A DNA stretch of 64,000 bases, taken from contig JAEZCT010000015.1 in assembly GCA_023433405.1 (NCBI GenBank), positions 1-64,000 on the forward strand, read 5' to 3'. Shown piece by piece: positions 33,757 to 40,336 of this stretch; the stretch's first letter is position 1, and each line of letters opens with the position of its first letter. The stretch comes from Bacillota bacterium. GTDB lineage: Bacteria > Bacillota > Clostridia > Oscillospirales > Ruminococcaceae. The position numbers and the translations under genes were made by a program. The notes under the pieces are model-generated. The model saw only the letters and a program-made list of their open reading frames with translations, had not been told where the DNA came from and ran no database searches.

Positions 33757-33813
33757 CGGTTGGCTACAAACACATCATAGCATATACCAAAAAAAAATGC
33801 AAACATATGTTTA
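33757..33813 (-). promoter_or_regulatory. lexA promoter with overlapping LexA box
   Basis: On the minus strand -35 TTGCAT and -10 TATGAT are 17 nt apart, ending near 33770. The palindrome AAACATATGTTT (33801-33812) abuts and overlaps the -35. It differs from the B. subtilis box CGAACATATGTTCG only in the outer G/C pairs, so autoregulation is likely. Confidence 0.7.
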
Positions 33814-33917
33814 TAAAATTCATTCAATTAGTTGTTTTGCAAACAGGCAGCATTGCCGCGGCGCGGTTACGAAAGTACTTTATGCATATTTTCACGCAAC
33901 ATAGAATAGAAAAAGTG

Positions 33918-34640
33918 TTATCGCCCCGCAAGGTATGCAAGAACTGCCTCCGCGGAGCGTTCCGCAACTGGCATCACCTGCTCGCCCTCTGCAATATCCC
34001 AAAGATGGTGTGCGTCGGAGTTAGAAACGATACGAAGCTGTGATAATATCGGATGGGTCGCGCGCAGCCCATCGTATCTACCCATATCCGCAATTTCGGC
34101 TGCCGCAAAGCCATATTCCGCAGGAAAGCTGCCGAGACTTGAGAGAAGGGAATAGGACGTGCGATCGATATGGGCGGGAAACGCCGCGCCTCCAAAATGA
34201 ATCATGAGATCCGAGACATCGGCGATAGAGATTGCTGTCGCGGTCACCAGAAGGTGTTCTTCAAACCCTATAGGCTCATCCAACGCATTAAGAATAAGCT
34301 GGTTGCCGAATTTTTCAGGGCGGTTTAATATCTTCATCGAGCGCGAATCAACGTATTCATCAAACGCCATAGCGCGCTCTAAGGATTCGAACAGGCAGAC
34401 GACATGAATCTCCTCGCTGGTGCAAAGCTCCATGCCCGGCAGAACAAGTAGGGGCAGGTGAAGTTGATCTTTTGCGCACATAATCGCCGGGCAGTTTTTG
34501 CAGGTGTTGTGGTCGGTCAGCGCGATGATATCCAGCGCGTTGAGCCTTGCCATGTTGACGATATTATTGGGGGTATTGTCGTCATCCGCACAGGGAGATA
34601 GGCAGGAATGGATATGCAGGTCGTAGGCAAGCTCCGTCAC
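33918..34640 (-). CDS. PHP domain protein of the hydrogenase-sensor operon
   Basis: A 240-residue PHP-fold protein with metal motifs DLHIHSCLSPC near 7-17, LTDHNTCKNCP near 41, HIDRTSYS near 158 and SNSDAHHL near 207. It contains extra Cys (CADDD, CKNC) typical of PHP proteins found with clostridial [FeFe]-hydrogenase sensor genes. It is separated from the DRTGG gene upstream by a repeat element that entered the operon. The role is unknown. Confidence 0.8.
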   Translation of the reverse strand: MTELAYDLHIHSCLSPCADDDNTPNNIVNMARLNALDIIALTDHNTCKNCPAIMCAKDQLHLPLLVLPGMELCTSEEIHVVCLFESLERAMAFDEYVDSRSMKILNRPEKFGNQLILNALDEPIGFEEHLLVTATAISIADVSDLMIHFGGAAFPAHIDRTSYSLLSSLGSFPAEYGFAAAEIADMGRYDGLRATHPILSQLRIVSNSDAHHLWDIAEGEQVMPVAERSAEAVLAYLAGR

Positions 34641-34683
34641 GCAGGTTCCCCCAATATCATAACAGTAATTGTCGCAGCGTGCT

Positions 34684-34793
34684 AAATACTAATCTCCTCA
34701 TAAAGTGTAGAATGGCAGATGAAAATCTGCGTGAAAACCCATAACTTTGAGCTTTTCACTTTTTTATACACTTTTAATCAGTTATTAGTATAA
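34684..34793. repeat. Palindromic interspersed repeat, copy D (~110 bp, inverted)
   Basis: Opposite orientation to copies B and C: starts AATACTAATCTCCTCA, ends AGTTATTAGTATAA. Its right end encodes the last codons (YTNN) and the stop of the DRTGG gene at 34778, so it inserted into that reading frame. Confidence 0.85.
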
Positions 34794-35137
34794 GGCCCTG
34801 TGGCTTCCTCCAGCAAAAAGCGAATGCGTTGCGCCGTTTCATAGACCGGCAGTTCGCTTGCCAGTACGGCTACATCCTGCTCCGTTGCCTTTTTAAGTCC
34901 TTCTAAATCCATAAGCATACCCTCGGCCAGGACGACACAGGCTGTATCCGCAAGCACCGCTACTGCCACGGTATTGACATTACCCAAAACAGTCACCCAC
35001 GCGTCGCCCTCCCGCGCCCTGCCCATGACAAGGCTCAGTAGATCGCAGGTGTAAATATGCTCAATCCTGTTATTAAGGCTTACGAGCCCCGAAACAATGC
35101 GAAAGCCCGATTTATCGGCAAGCTCCTGTACATTCAT
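34778..35137 (-). CDS. DRTGG domain protein, C-terminus altered by a repeat
   Basis: A 119-residue DRTGG protein. This domain is found beside CBS domains and in hydrogenase-associated operons and may bind a nucleotide or phosphorylated ligand. The final residues PYTNN and the stop codon come from repeat copy D, so the original end has been replaced. It lies 75 nt downstream of the hydrogenase gene and is a distant paralogue of the DRTGG gene at 36955. Confidence 0.8.
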   Translation of the reverse strand: MNVQELADKSGFRIVSGLVSLNNRIEHIYTCDLLSLVMGRAREGDAWVTVLGNVNTVAVAVLADTACVVLAEGMLMDLEGLKKATEQDVAVLASELPVYETAQRIRFLLEEATGPYTNN

Positions 35138-35211
35138 GCGTGTTAAACCCCTTTAAATTACAATAAGCAAAGTTAGGAGGCAATGAAAGCACCAAATACT
35201 TTCGGCAAGGC

Positions 35212-36507
35212 TTACTGCTCCTGCTTTTTCCCTTCCAGCTGTGAGAGCTCGTCGGTCAATGACTGCATCCTTTCCCGCAGCTTATAAATGCACAGGTTGT
35301 CCGTTGCCTTGCCTCTTACAATATCCTCTGCCAGTGCCCGGCAGGTGGGAGCGCCGCAGGAGCCGCAATCAATACCCGGAAAGGTGGCGGCAATGCGCTC
35401 CAATTCATTGAGCATGTGCAGGGCAGCTGTCATGTTGTCAGCAAGCTCCAGCACAGGGGCGTATTCCACCCCGTTTTCCCACTCCAGCTGACGAATCTGC
35501 TCGTCGGTAACGTGATTAAGGGATACCGGCAGGTATTTGCGCAGGCGTTTTAATCGTGTACGCGCAACATATGGGTTTTCGACGGTCAAAACACCACCCA
35601 CACACCCGGCGGGGCAGGAATTAAGCTCAATAAAATCAAGGTCGGAGAACTTTTCATCCTCCAATGCCTCCAAAACCGCAATGACGTTCTCAATGCCGTC
35701 TGCCGCCAGGTAGTTTTCGTTGAGCATAGCGGCAGCCTCTCCTCCGCTTGATGCCCAACCAATGCCTAAGAGCCCGGATTTTGCAAGCGGCTCAGGGGAA
35801 GCTGCTACCTCCTTCATATAAGGCAGCAGGCGGGTGTAGACATCCTTTATGGCAACAACGGCGTCCACGCCGCTTTTTTCAATGCCAAGGGGCATCTTTA
35901 CCGCGGTAACCTTTGCGGGGCAGGGAGAGATGAAAATAATGCCGATGTCTTCGGGAGCGCGTCCGGTTTCCCTCACAGCCTTCTCTCGTGCCATTTGAGC
36001 GGCAAGCTCAATAGGGGCGCTTAACGGCAACAGATGATCAAGCAGCTCGGGAAAACGAACACGAATTAAGCGTACAATGGTTGGGCAGGCCGAACTGATT
36101 ACCGGTTTTTTCAACCGCCCCTCCTCCATCAGCCTTCGGGTAGCGTCAGAAACGAGTTCTGCGGCGCGTGAAACCTCATACACGTCGTCAAACCCCATTT
36201 TTTTAAGGCCGGTTAAAAGAATATCCACATCGTCGAGGTGGTTAAACTGACCATACAGCGCAGGGGCGGGCAATGCAACCTTGTACCTGTCGCTAAACAG
36301 CACATCCAGACTGTCAAATTCAGGTTTTTTGGCGTGATGCGGGCAAACACGAATACATTCACCGCAATCAATGCATCGGTTTGAAATAATATAGGCCTTT
36401 CCATCGCGCACACGAATAGCCTCGGTGGGGCAGCGTTTGATGCAATGGGTACAGCCCTGACATTTTTCCGGGTCTAGTGTAACGGAATGAAAAAACTTTT
36501 CAGGCAT
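35212..36507 (-). CDS. Sensory-type [FeFe] hydrogenase-like iron-sulfur protein (HydS-like)
   Basis: A 431-residue protein. An N-terminal 2x[4Fe-4S] ferredoxin domain (C16/19/22/26 and C45/48/51/55) is followed by an H-cluster-like domain and a C-terminal [4Fe-4S] motif (C381, C384, C389, C406). Compared with catalytic hydrogenases, the first H-cluster motif TSCCP reads SSACP, so the proton-transfer Cys is missing. The other ligands remain (C141, C196, C298, C302). Such proteins are thought to sense H2 or redox state rather than make H2. The flanking RsbW-like ATPase and DRTGG genes fit a signalling role. Confidence 0.85.
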   Translation of the reverse strand: MPEKFFHSVTLDPEKCQGCTHCIKRCPTEAIRVRDGKAYIISNRCIDCGECIRVCPHHAKKPEFDSLDVLFSDRYKVALPAPALYGQFNHLDDVDILLTGLKKMGFDDVYEVSRAAELVSDATRRLMEEGRLKKPVISSACPTIVRLIRVRFPELLDHLLPLSAPIELAAQMAREKAVRETGRAPEDIGIIFISPCPAKVTAVKMPLGIEKSGVDAVVAIKDVYTRLLPYMKEVAASPEPLAKSGLLGIGWASSGGEAAAMLNENYLAADGIENVIAVLEALEDEKFSDLDFIELNSCPAGCVGGVLTVENPYVARTRLKRLRKYLPVSLNHVTDEQIRQLEWENGVEYAPVLELADNMTAALHMLNELERIAATFPGIDCGSCGAPTCRALAEDIVRGKATDNLCIYKLRERMQSLTDELSQLEGKKQEQ

Positions 36508-36532
36508 TTAGCACCATGCCTTTCCGCTTATT

Positions 36533-36955
36533 TTATGTATAAACAACCATCGTCACGGTTGTTCCGACGCCCACGGTGCTGACCACCGTCATTTCATCTG
36601 TGTATTTCTTCATGTTGGGTAAGCCCATTCCGGCTCCGAAACCGAGTGAGCGCACGTTATCCGGTGCGGTGGAATACCCCTCCTGCATAGCAAGCTCAAT
36701 ATCCGGAATGCCGGGGCCCTGGTCGGATAGCTGCATACGAATAGTTGCTTTATCCACCTCAACATCAATGGTACCGCCATCCGCGTGTATCACCATGTTA
36801 ATTTCACCCTCGTACATTGCAATTGCCGCTTTTCGAATGGCCTCTGGGCTGACGCCCAGCTTTTTTAGCAGCTTTTTCATGTTGCTGGAGGCTTCGCCAG
36901 CCCGGGTAAAATCGTCTCCGGGCACATCAAACCGCAAATGAATTGTCTCATCCAT
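36533..36955 (-). CDS. RsbW/SpoIIAB-like ATP-binding (HATPase) protein
   Basis: A 140-residue GHKL ATPase of the anti-sigma-factor kinase type. The N box is AMYEGEINMVIHA near 46-58, the G1 box is SDQGPGIPDIELA near 76-88, and the G2 region is RSLGFGAGMGLPNMKKY near 101-117. It probably phosphorylates a partner or binds a regulator in response to the hydrogenase-like sensor. Its ATG overlaps the stop of the preceding DRTGG gene by 1 nt. Confidence 0.85.
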   Translation of the reverse strand: MDETIHLRFDVPGDDFTRAGEASSNMKKLLKKLGVSPEAIRKAAIAMYEGEINMVIHADGGTIDVEVDKATIRMQLSDQGPGIPDIELAMQEGYSTAPDNVRSLGFGAGMGLPNMKKYTDEMTVVSTVGVGTTVTMVVYT

Positions 36956-37302
36956 TAGTCAGTTCCTCCGCTGAGGCCATTTGCGTACAGTATGCCGCAA
37001 GCGGTAAACATGCGGTGAGTGGTTTTCAAAAGCACCAGATGACGCTCCTTCGCAAGCTCAATGATGGCCTCGTCCGGCTCTTTTCCGCGCACAAAAACGA
37101 CGCAAACCATATCCATCATATCCGCGGTGCGCACAACCTGAGGATTCACAAGACCGGTGAGCAGCACAGACTGATCCTTGACATAGGCGAGAACGTCACT
37201 CATCATATCCGACCCACAGGCATTGTGAACCTCCTTGCCCAGGGATTGTTCGCCGCATATTACAGAGGCGTCAAGCAGTTTGACAAGTTCCGCAACGGTC
37301 AT
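36955..37302 (-). CDS. DRTGG domain protein, first gene of the hydrogenase-sensor operon
   Basis: A 115-residue DRTGG-domain protein (MTVAELVKLL start, ACGSDMMSDVLAYVK near 28). It starts after GGAGAGA. It opens the operon DRTGG - ATPase - HydS - DRTGG - PHP, an arrangement common in fermentative Clostridia upstream of electron-bifurcating hydrogenase genes. Those are absent here, and lexA follows instead. Confidence 0.8.
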   Translation of the reverse strand: MTVAELVKLLDASVICGEQSLGKEVHNACGSDMMSDVLAYVKDQSVLLTGLVNPQVVRTADMMDMVCVVFVRGKEPDEAIIELAKERHLVLLKTTHRMFTACGILYANGLSGGTD

Positions 37303-37418
37303 ACCATTCTCTCCGTTTCGTCATAATTTTGAAGGCTAATATAAAACAAGCGTGCCTGCAAACCCACTTCATGCAAACACCCCAAATTAAAGCAAAAACA
37401 ATATGTAAATCTGTAATT

Positions 37419-37448
37419 ATTATACCATTATCGCACTCTCTATTTCAA
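37419..37448 (-). promoter_or_regulatory. Promoter of the hydrogenase-sensor operon (TTGAAA-18-TATAAT)
   Basis: On the minus strand the -35 TTGAAA is at 37443-37448 and the consensus -10 TATAAT at 37419-37424, with an 18-nt spacer. Confidence 0.65.
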
Positions 37449-37582
37449 CCGTGTTTTAAGCCAGAAATATTGTAAACTTGTTGTTTTAAATGCTTTTGTT
37501 ATTTTTATTATTTTAGTTTAAGGTGATATAAATACAGCTGCGCATAATTGTAAACTGCGAACCGTAAAAGTGAGAATAATGG

Positions 37583-37620
37583 ATTCGAGGGAAGCGCCAA
37601 AATAGGCGCTTCCCTCGAAC
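37583..37620 (-). terminator. Terminator of the Cys/Gly-rich miniprotein gene
   Basis: A perfect 15-bp stem (TTCGAGGGAAGCGCC with its complement) around AAAATA. It lies about 45 nt downstream of the miniprotein stop. Confidence 0.7.
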
Positions 37621-37665
37621 GCAGCGGATTGCTGCCGGATGTAATTGACCCTTTGGGACTTGGAG

Positions 37666-37824
37666 TTAGCAGCCGCAGCCGCCGCCGCAGTTATTCCCGC
37701 AGCCACCACAGTTGTTTCCACAGCCGCCGCCAAAGCCAAAGCCATCGCCACAGCAGAACAGGATGAGGATAAGAATCAGAATCCAGCTGCACCCATTATT
37801 GTTACCGCAACCACAACCACACAT
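37666..37824 (-). CDS. Cys/Gly-rich 52-residue miniprotein with a hydrophobic core
   Basis: A short gene on the minus strand. It begins ATGTGTGGTTG after GGAGG at 8-nt spacing and ends in TAA. The product opens MCGCGCGNNNGC, continues with a hydrophobic stretch SWILILILILF (13-23), and closes with a Gly-rich tail of repeated NNCGG-like units. It has 12 Cys. The pattern resembles short Firmicutes proteins annotated as high-cysteine chorion-like (HCB) proteins and some Cys-rich peptide precursors. It has its own terminator. Function is unknown. Confidence 0.7.
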   Translation of the reverse strand: MCGCGCGNNNGCSWILILILILFCCGDGFGFGGGCGNNCGGCGNNCGGGCGC

Positions 37825-38029
37825 AGTGTATTGCCTCCTTCAAAATTACTTTCAACACATACTATGAATACACGGGCAATGTGGTTACACCAAAAAGTTA
37901 AATTACCCGATTATTTATATTTCCGCCTCCTGTAGCATACACTGATAAATGGTAAAAAGCTTCGCATTTTCATGAAAACACACGCCTGAAGCAGCTAATT
38001 TAGGGTGTTTATTTCTAGAACAGATTATT

Positions 38030-38066
38030 TTGACCTTTATAGACTTTGACTTTTATAGACTTTTAT
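38030..38066 (+). repeat. Tandem 16-bp repeat with CtsR-like half sites
   Basis: The unit GACYTTTATAGACTTT occurs twice in tandem (about 38032-38063) just upstream of ctsR. It contains TTTGACC/TTTGACT, the complement of the CtsR half site. Confidence 0.55.
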
Positions 38067-38084
38067 TTAAAATTAGAGATATAA

Positions 38085-38101
38085 AGGTCAGGGAAAGTCA
38101 G
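38085..38101 (+). promoter_or_regulatory. CtsR operator (tandem heptads)
   Basis: AGGTCAG-GGA-AAGTCAG has the 7-3-7 direct-repeat layout of the CtsR box (consensus close to AGGTCAAA/AGTCAAA). It ends at the ctsR ribosome site, where CtsR autorepression is expected. The remaining gap 37825-38029 holds nothing else recognised. Confidence 0.6.
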
Positions 38102-38114
38102 GAGAGGTGGCCCT

Positions 38115-38564
38115 ATGAATCTGTGCGATTTGATTACACAGGCTATCCTAAATATGCTCGAGCAATACGGGGGTACCGCCGAGATACAGCGCAACGAGCT
38201 TGCCGGCCGAATAGGCTGTGTTCCCAGCCAAATTAACTATGTGATTACCTCACGCTTTACCCCTGAGCGGGGCTTTTTGGTGGAAAGCCGCCGAGGTGGC
38301 GGCGGGTATATCCGCATAACGCGTGTGGCGCTCGACCCGCGGGAGTTGGTGGTGCATCTTATTAACACCATTGGCGACAAGATGGATGAAGGCTCCTGCC
38401 GCGCGATTCTTAATAATCTTATCGGCGAGCAGGTGCTCGCGGAGGAAACGGCAAGGATGTTTTTTAGCGCAATGAGCTCCTCCGCTCTGCGGGATGTTCC
38501 CCATGAGCTGCGGGATAGGGTTCGGGCATCCATCTTCAAAAATTTGCTGTTGACCATCGTGTAA
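38115..38564 (+). CDS. ctsR: Class III heat-shock repressor CtsR
   Basis: A 149-residue CtsR with a winged helix-turn-helix (about 1-75). The glycine-rich thermosensing loop RRGGGGYIRI near 59-68 is intact, and the C-terminal dimer domain is present. It represses clp genes until heat or McsB activity releases it. GGAGAGG stands before the start. It is the first gene of ctsR-mcsA-mcsB-clpC. Confidence 0.95.
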   Translation: MNLCDLITQAILNMLEQYGGTAEIQRNELAGRIGCVPSQINYVITSRFTPERGFLVESRRGGGGYIRITRVALDPRELVVHLINTIGDKMDEGSCRAILNNLIGEQVLAEETARMFFSAMSSSALRDVPHELRDRVRASIFKNLLLTIV

Positions 38565-38599
38565 GTAAGTATAGATACCGGAAAGGGTGTGCAACCATT

Positions 38600-39109
38600 A
38601 TGCTATGTGAACACTGCAAAAAAAACCAGGCCACAACCCATGTGCATCAGGAGGTAAACGGAGAAGCCAGGGACTACATGCTGTGCAGTGAATGTGCGGT
38701 CAAGTTCGGGTACGCGAGTATGTTAAATCCCTTTGCCTTTAGCATTGGCGAGATGCTGGGGTCTATGCTGGTGCAAAATGAGCCGGCGCAAAATACGCTG
38801 CCGGACGAAAAACGATGTAAGGGCTGCGGCGCAACCTTTACGGATATCCGCGGTTCGGGCATGGCCGGCTGTGCCGAATGCTACGCTGCATTTTACGAGG
38901 AGTTTGTGCCGTCGTTACAGCGCATTCACGGACAAACTGAGCACACCGGCAAGGTGCCGGCATCCGCCGGGCAGCGCTATAAGCTGCATTCTGAGATAAA
39001 ATCCCTGCAAAAGGACCTAAAGGGAGCGGTAGAGGCTCAGGATTACGAGCGAGCCGCCCAGTTGCGCGACCGCATCAGAGAGCTGGAATCTACCGGCGGG
39101 GAGATGTAG
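38600..39109 (+). CDS. mcsA: McsA, activator of the arginine kinase McsB
   Basis: A 169-residue protein with paired zinc motifs CEHC/CSEC and CKGC/CAEC and a C-terminal UVR motif (about 128-163). It activates McsB and tunes CtsR. It lies 35 nt after ctsR. Confidence 0.9.
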   Translation: MLCEHCKKNQATTHVHQEVNGEARDYMLCSECAVKFGYASMLNPFAFSIGEMLGSMLVQNEPAQNTLPDEKRCKGCGATFTDIRGSGMAGCAECYAAFYEEFVPSLQRIHGQTEHTGKVPASAGQRYKLHSEIKSLQKDLKGAVEAQDYERAAQLRDRIRELESTGGEM

Positions 39110-39162
39110 CGTTAACCAAAATACTCGCTTTAGCATAGGAAGGAAAGGAAGGATAGGACAAT

Positions 39163-40194
39163 ATGAGCGATAAATGGTATTTGCGCGCAAACGGTCAGGA
39201 GGATGTCGCGGTCAGCACGCGAGTGAGGCTTGCGAGAAATCTTCGCGCCTACCCTTTTGGTCAGCGTATGAGCACCGAACAGAAAAAAAGGCTGCTTACC
39301 GACGTGCGCTCGGTGCTGGAGAACGCGAATCTTGCGGGCGGAAGTGAACTGCGGTTTTTAGAGCTTGAAAAGCTTACCCCGCAGCAGGTATTTTCGTTTA
39401 TGGAGCGTCACCTGATAAGCCCCGCATTTGCGCAAAGCCCCAAGGATGAGGGCTTGGTTTTATCAGAGGACGAGGGCATTGCAATCATGCTCAATGAGGA
39501 GGATCATATCCGCATTCAGGCGCTGGGGGCGGGTCTTGCGCTGAAGGAAACCCTTGATGCCGCAAACGCCTTGGATGATGTGCTGGACAGAGCGTTGCTG
39601 TACGCCTTTGATGATAAACTGGGTTATCTCACCCAATGTCCTACTAACCTTGGCACCGGGCTGCGAGCTTCTGTAATGCTTCACCTGCCCGCCTTGGAAG
39701 CCAACGGCGTTATCGGCCGTATTTCCCAGATGGTATCAAAGCTTGGGCTAACCATTCGCGGAACCTTTGGTGAGGGAACCGGCGTAAACGGCGCGTTTTA
39801 CCAGCTTTCCAACCAAGTGACACTGGGTCTCTCGGAGGAAAGCGCCATAGAAAACCTGCGGGCAATCGCCACACAGATTATTGTGCAGGAACGTGCCGCC
39901 CGCGCGGCGGAATCCGGCGACGCGCTGGAGGATCGTGTCTGGCGCGCATACGGGGTGCTCAATTCGGCAAGACTGCTAACCGGAGAGGAATTTATTGAAC
40001 TGATTTCGGTGGTGCGCATGGGCGTGTCGCTAAATATCATCAAGGGTCTTGACTATGGTCAGATCAATGCGCTCATTAACGAAACCGGAGCAGCCACCAT
40101 CATGGCACGGGAGGGGAAACCCCTCGCCGATCTTCAGCGCGACAAGCTTCGCGCGCAGATTGTGCGCGAGCGGCTTTATAATATAGATTCTTAA
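39163..40194 (+). CDS. mcsB: Protein-arginine kinase McsB
   Basis: A 343-residue phosphagen-kinase-fold protein. STRVRLARNLRAYPFG near 18 and CPTNLGTGLRASVMLHLP near 164-181 carry the nucleotide and phosphate contacts. It phosphorylates Arg on CtsR and on damaged proteins, marking them for ClpC-ClpP. It starts after GGAAAGGA. Confidence 0.95.
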   Translation: MSDKWYLRANGQEDVAVSTRVRLARNLRAYPFGQRMSTEQKKRLLTDVRSVLENANLAGGSELRFLELEKLTPQQVFSFMERHLISPAFAQSPKDEGLVLSEDEGIAIMLNEEDHIRIQALGAGLALKETLDAANALDDVLDRALLYAFDDKLGYLTQCPTNLGTGLRASVMLHLPALEANGVIGRISQMVSKLGLTIRGTFGEGTGVNGAFYQLSNQVTLGLSEESAIENLRAIATQIIVQERAARAAESGDALEDRVWRAYGVLNSARLLTGEEFIELISVVRMGVSLNIIKGLDYGQINALINETGAATIMAREGKPLADLQRDKLRAQIVRERLYNIDS

Positions 40195-40336
40195 AGAGTT
40201 AACACTTAATTCTTTTACGATTTTGAGTTGCGAAGAGTTTCATGACAAAAAAGAAGGCCGTCAGTCGCAGGTGCGACCAAACGGGGATCCACACTTTTGG
40301 CTTAGCCCCTGAGGCATAAGCCGGAAAGGCAGGGCA

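Noticed and set aside
37518..37751. Ala-rich 77-residue frame
   Set aside because: It is another frame of the Cys/Gly-rich miniprotein gene; its composition comes from the GGC/TGT repeats and it has no ribosome site.
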